Assembly (NCBI GenBank): GCA_964429075.1 | Contig: CAYSBA010000047.1 | Coordinates: 1-7,600 of the forward strand | DNA from: CAYSBA01 sp964429075 [NCBI: uncultured bacterium] | Lineage (GTDB): Bacteria; CAYSBA01 | Direction of reading: 5' to 3' | DNA length: 7,600 nucleotides | In this document: positions 6,552-7,600 of the stretch, in pieces | Position numbering within the stretch: position 1 is the stretch's first letter | Layout: the number at the start of each line of letters is the position of its first letter | Translations under genes and position numbers: made by a program | Notes under the pieces: model-generated | The model's input: only the letters and a program-made list of their open reading frames with translations | Told to the model about the DNA's origin: nothing | The model's database searches: none

Positions 6552-7600
6552 ATGCAAAATAATCAAAAGGATATCCCGGACTTAATGAAGGCACTGCTTC
6601 GTGATGAAGAAAAGATAGCTGCAATCGAAAAGCTTGGCAGGCTATTTTATTCCTCCCTTGATCTACAGGACATACTAAAAAAGGTACTTTATAATCTCCC
6701 CGAGGTCTTTGCTGCAGAGCGTGCTACCCTATTTCTGCTGGATAAAGAAAAAAACGTTCTTTATTCACAATCAGCAGTAGGAATGGATGACAAAAGCATT
6801 GTATTACCACTCGGCGAGGGTATTGTAGGCTGGTGTGTTCAGAAAAAACAACTTGTAAATGTCTCTGATGTATACAAAGATGTAAGATTCAATCCATCTA
6901 TAGACAAAAAGACCGGTTTTAAGACAAAAAGTATCCTTGCAATACCTCTTTTAAGTCGTTCGGGCAGCGTACTTGGGGTTGTGGAGTTGTTAAATAAAAA
7001 GGACGGAGGAGGTTTCACAACCGAAGATGAAGATCTTTTAAGATCAATATGTGTACATTTTTCATTGGCCTTAGAGAATATCGAACTATATGAAAGGCTA
7101 AAAGAGTCCCGGAAACAACTCGAAGATAAGGTTAAGCTGCTCAATCTCCTTTATGCTGTAGAAAGATCTGCCAACAGATCAACCGACTTGATGGAGTTTT
7201 TTGAAAAGGCAATAACAACAATATTAGAAGTAACCGATTCTGATGCCGGAAGTCTCGTGCTTGTGGATAAAGAGAGTAAAGATCTTGATTTCCTGATAGC
7301 CCTTGGCCCCAGGGCAATGGCAGTAAAACGTATGAAAATAAAAAGGGGTCAGGGTATAATCGGATGGGTAGTTGACAACAAAAAGAGTGTCATCAGCAAC
7401 AATGTAGAAAAAGATCCAAGGCATGACAAAGAGATTGCAAACAAAATTGGTTATCGGGTAAAAACGACCCTCTGCGTTCCAATTATGGATGGTGATAGTG
7501 TGTATGGTGCAATAGAACTTTTAAACAAAAAGGATGGCTACAACCAGGACGATCTTAAGGCACTTGAAACCCTCGCGGCGAATCTTTCTGATCTTATAGA
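6552..7600 (+). CDS. Tandem GAF-domain signalling protein (3' end outside window)
   Basis: 349 residues are visible, open to the right edge. There is no signal peptide or membrane segment, so it is probably cytosolic. After a short helical lead (1-24) come GAF-A (about 25-172), a Glu/Lys-rich helical linker (about 172-200, possibly coiled coil) and GAF-B (about 203-349, reaching the edge). The two GAFs align well with each other: GEGIVGW (88-94) with GQGIIGW (266-272), and VVELLNKKDG with AIELLNKKDG. GAF-A carries NK-x5-F-x3-DE (N148 to E160), which matches the NKFDE motif of cyclic-nucleotide-binding GAF domains. GAF-B has the variant NK-x3-Y-x3-DL (325-335). GAF domains bind small ligands or mediate dimerisation; the ligand here is unknown. 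The output domain (for example a kinase, GGDEF or PP2C-type phosphatase) would lie downstream, or the protein may have only GAF domains. It starts 12 nt after polA with a strong ribosome site, so it is probably in the same transcript. Confidence 0.92.
   Translation, partial: MQNNQKDIPDLMKALLRDEEKIAAIEKLGRLFYSSLDLQDILKKVLYNLPEVFAAERATLFLLDKEKNVLYSQSAVGMDDKSIVLPLGEGIVGWCVQKKQLVNVSDVYKDVRFNPSIDKKTGFKTKSILAIPLLSRSGSVLGVVELLNKKDGGGFTTEDEDLLRSICVHFSLALENIELYERLKESRKQLEDKVKLLNLLYAVERSANRSTDLMEFFEKAITTILEVTDSDAGSLVLVDKESKDLDFLIALGPRAMAVKRMKIKRGQGIIGWVVDNKKSVISNNVEKDPRHDKEIANKIGYRVKTTLCVPIMDGDSVYGAIELLNKKDGYNQDDLKALETLAANLSDLI

Overview
The window is a moderately AT-rich, gene-dense stretch with every supported gene on the + strand. 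The sequence suggests a Gram-negative bacterium of the old deltaproteobacterial/Myxococcota sphere. The reasons are a large secreted protein with MopE-type, Cys- and Asp-rich metal-binding repeats joined to ASH-like and PPC-like domains, and a tiny Cys-rich candidate lipoprotein of the kind common in those genomes. This placement is an inference from protein style; there is no rRNA or other strong taxonomic marker.

Layout. (1) Positions 1-2399 hold the 3' part of a giant surface/secreted protein. It has the end of one ASH-like beta-sandwich repeat, one complete ASH-like repeat, a Cys-rich junction, six MopE-type units (681-1910) and a Cys-rich PPC-like C-terminal domain. Four of the six units form two copies of an exact-period 417-nt module. 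(2) A 58-nt gap (2400-2457) carries a strong Shine-Dalgarno sequence and a perfect TTGACA box with a weak -10. (3) Positions 2458-3738 encode a CNNM/CorC (HlyC-type) membrane protein: DUF21, paired CBS domains and a CorC_HlyC domain. (4) Positions 3749-4027 encode a 92-aa Cys-rich candidate lipoprotein. (5) Positions 4017-6539 encode DNA polymerase I, overlapping the previous gene by 11 nt. (6) From 6552 to the window edge runs a protein with two tandem GAF domains, its C-terminus missing.

How the genes fit together. From 2458 on, the genes are separated by 10 nt, -11 nt and 12 nt, with no visible terminator, so they look like one transcription unit. They share no obvious pathway: ion transport, envelope lipoprotein, DNA repair/replication and small-molecule sensing. 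The MopE-type gene ends 58 nt upstream and may be a separate unit.

The most noteworthy points are in PolA. It has a Tyr where Escherichia coli PolI and Taq have Phe in the O-helix, a position known to control dideoxynucleotide discrimination. Its 3'-5' proofreading domain has lost the catalytic acidic residues. The conserved 417-nt double module of the surface protein and the Cys-rich ORF overlapping polA are also worth a look. I see no RNA gene, CRISPR array, insertion sequence, phage element or clear new defence system here.
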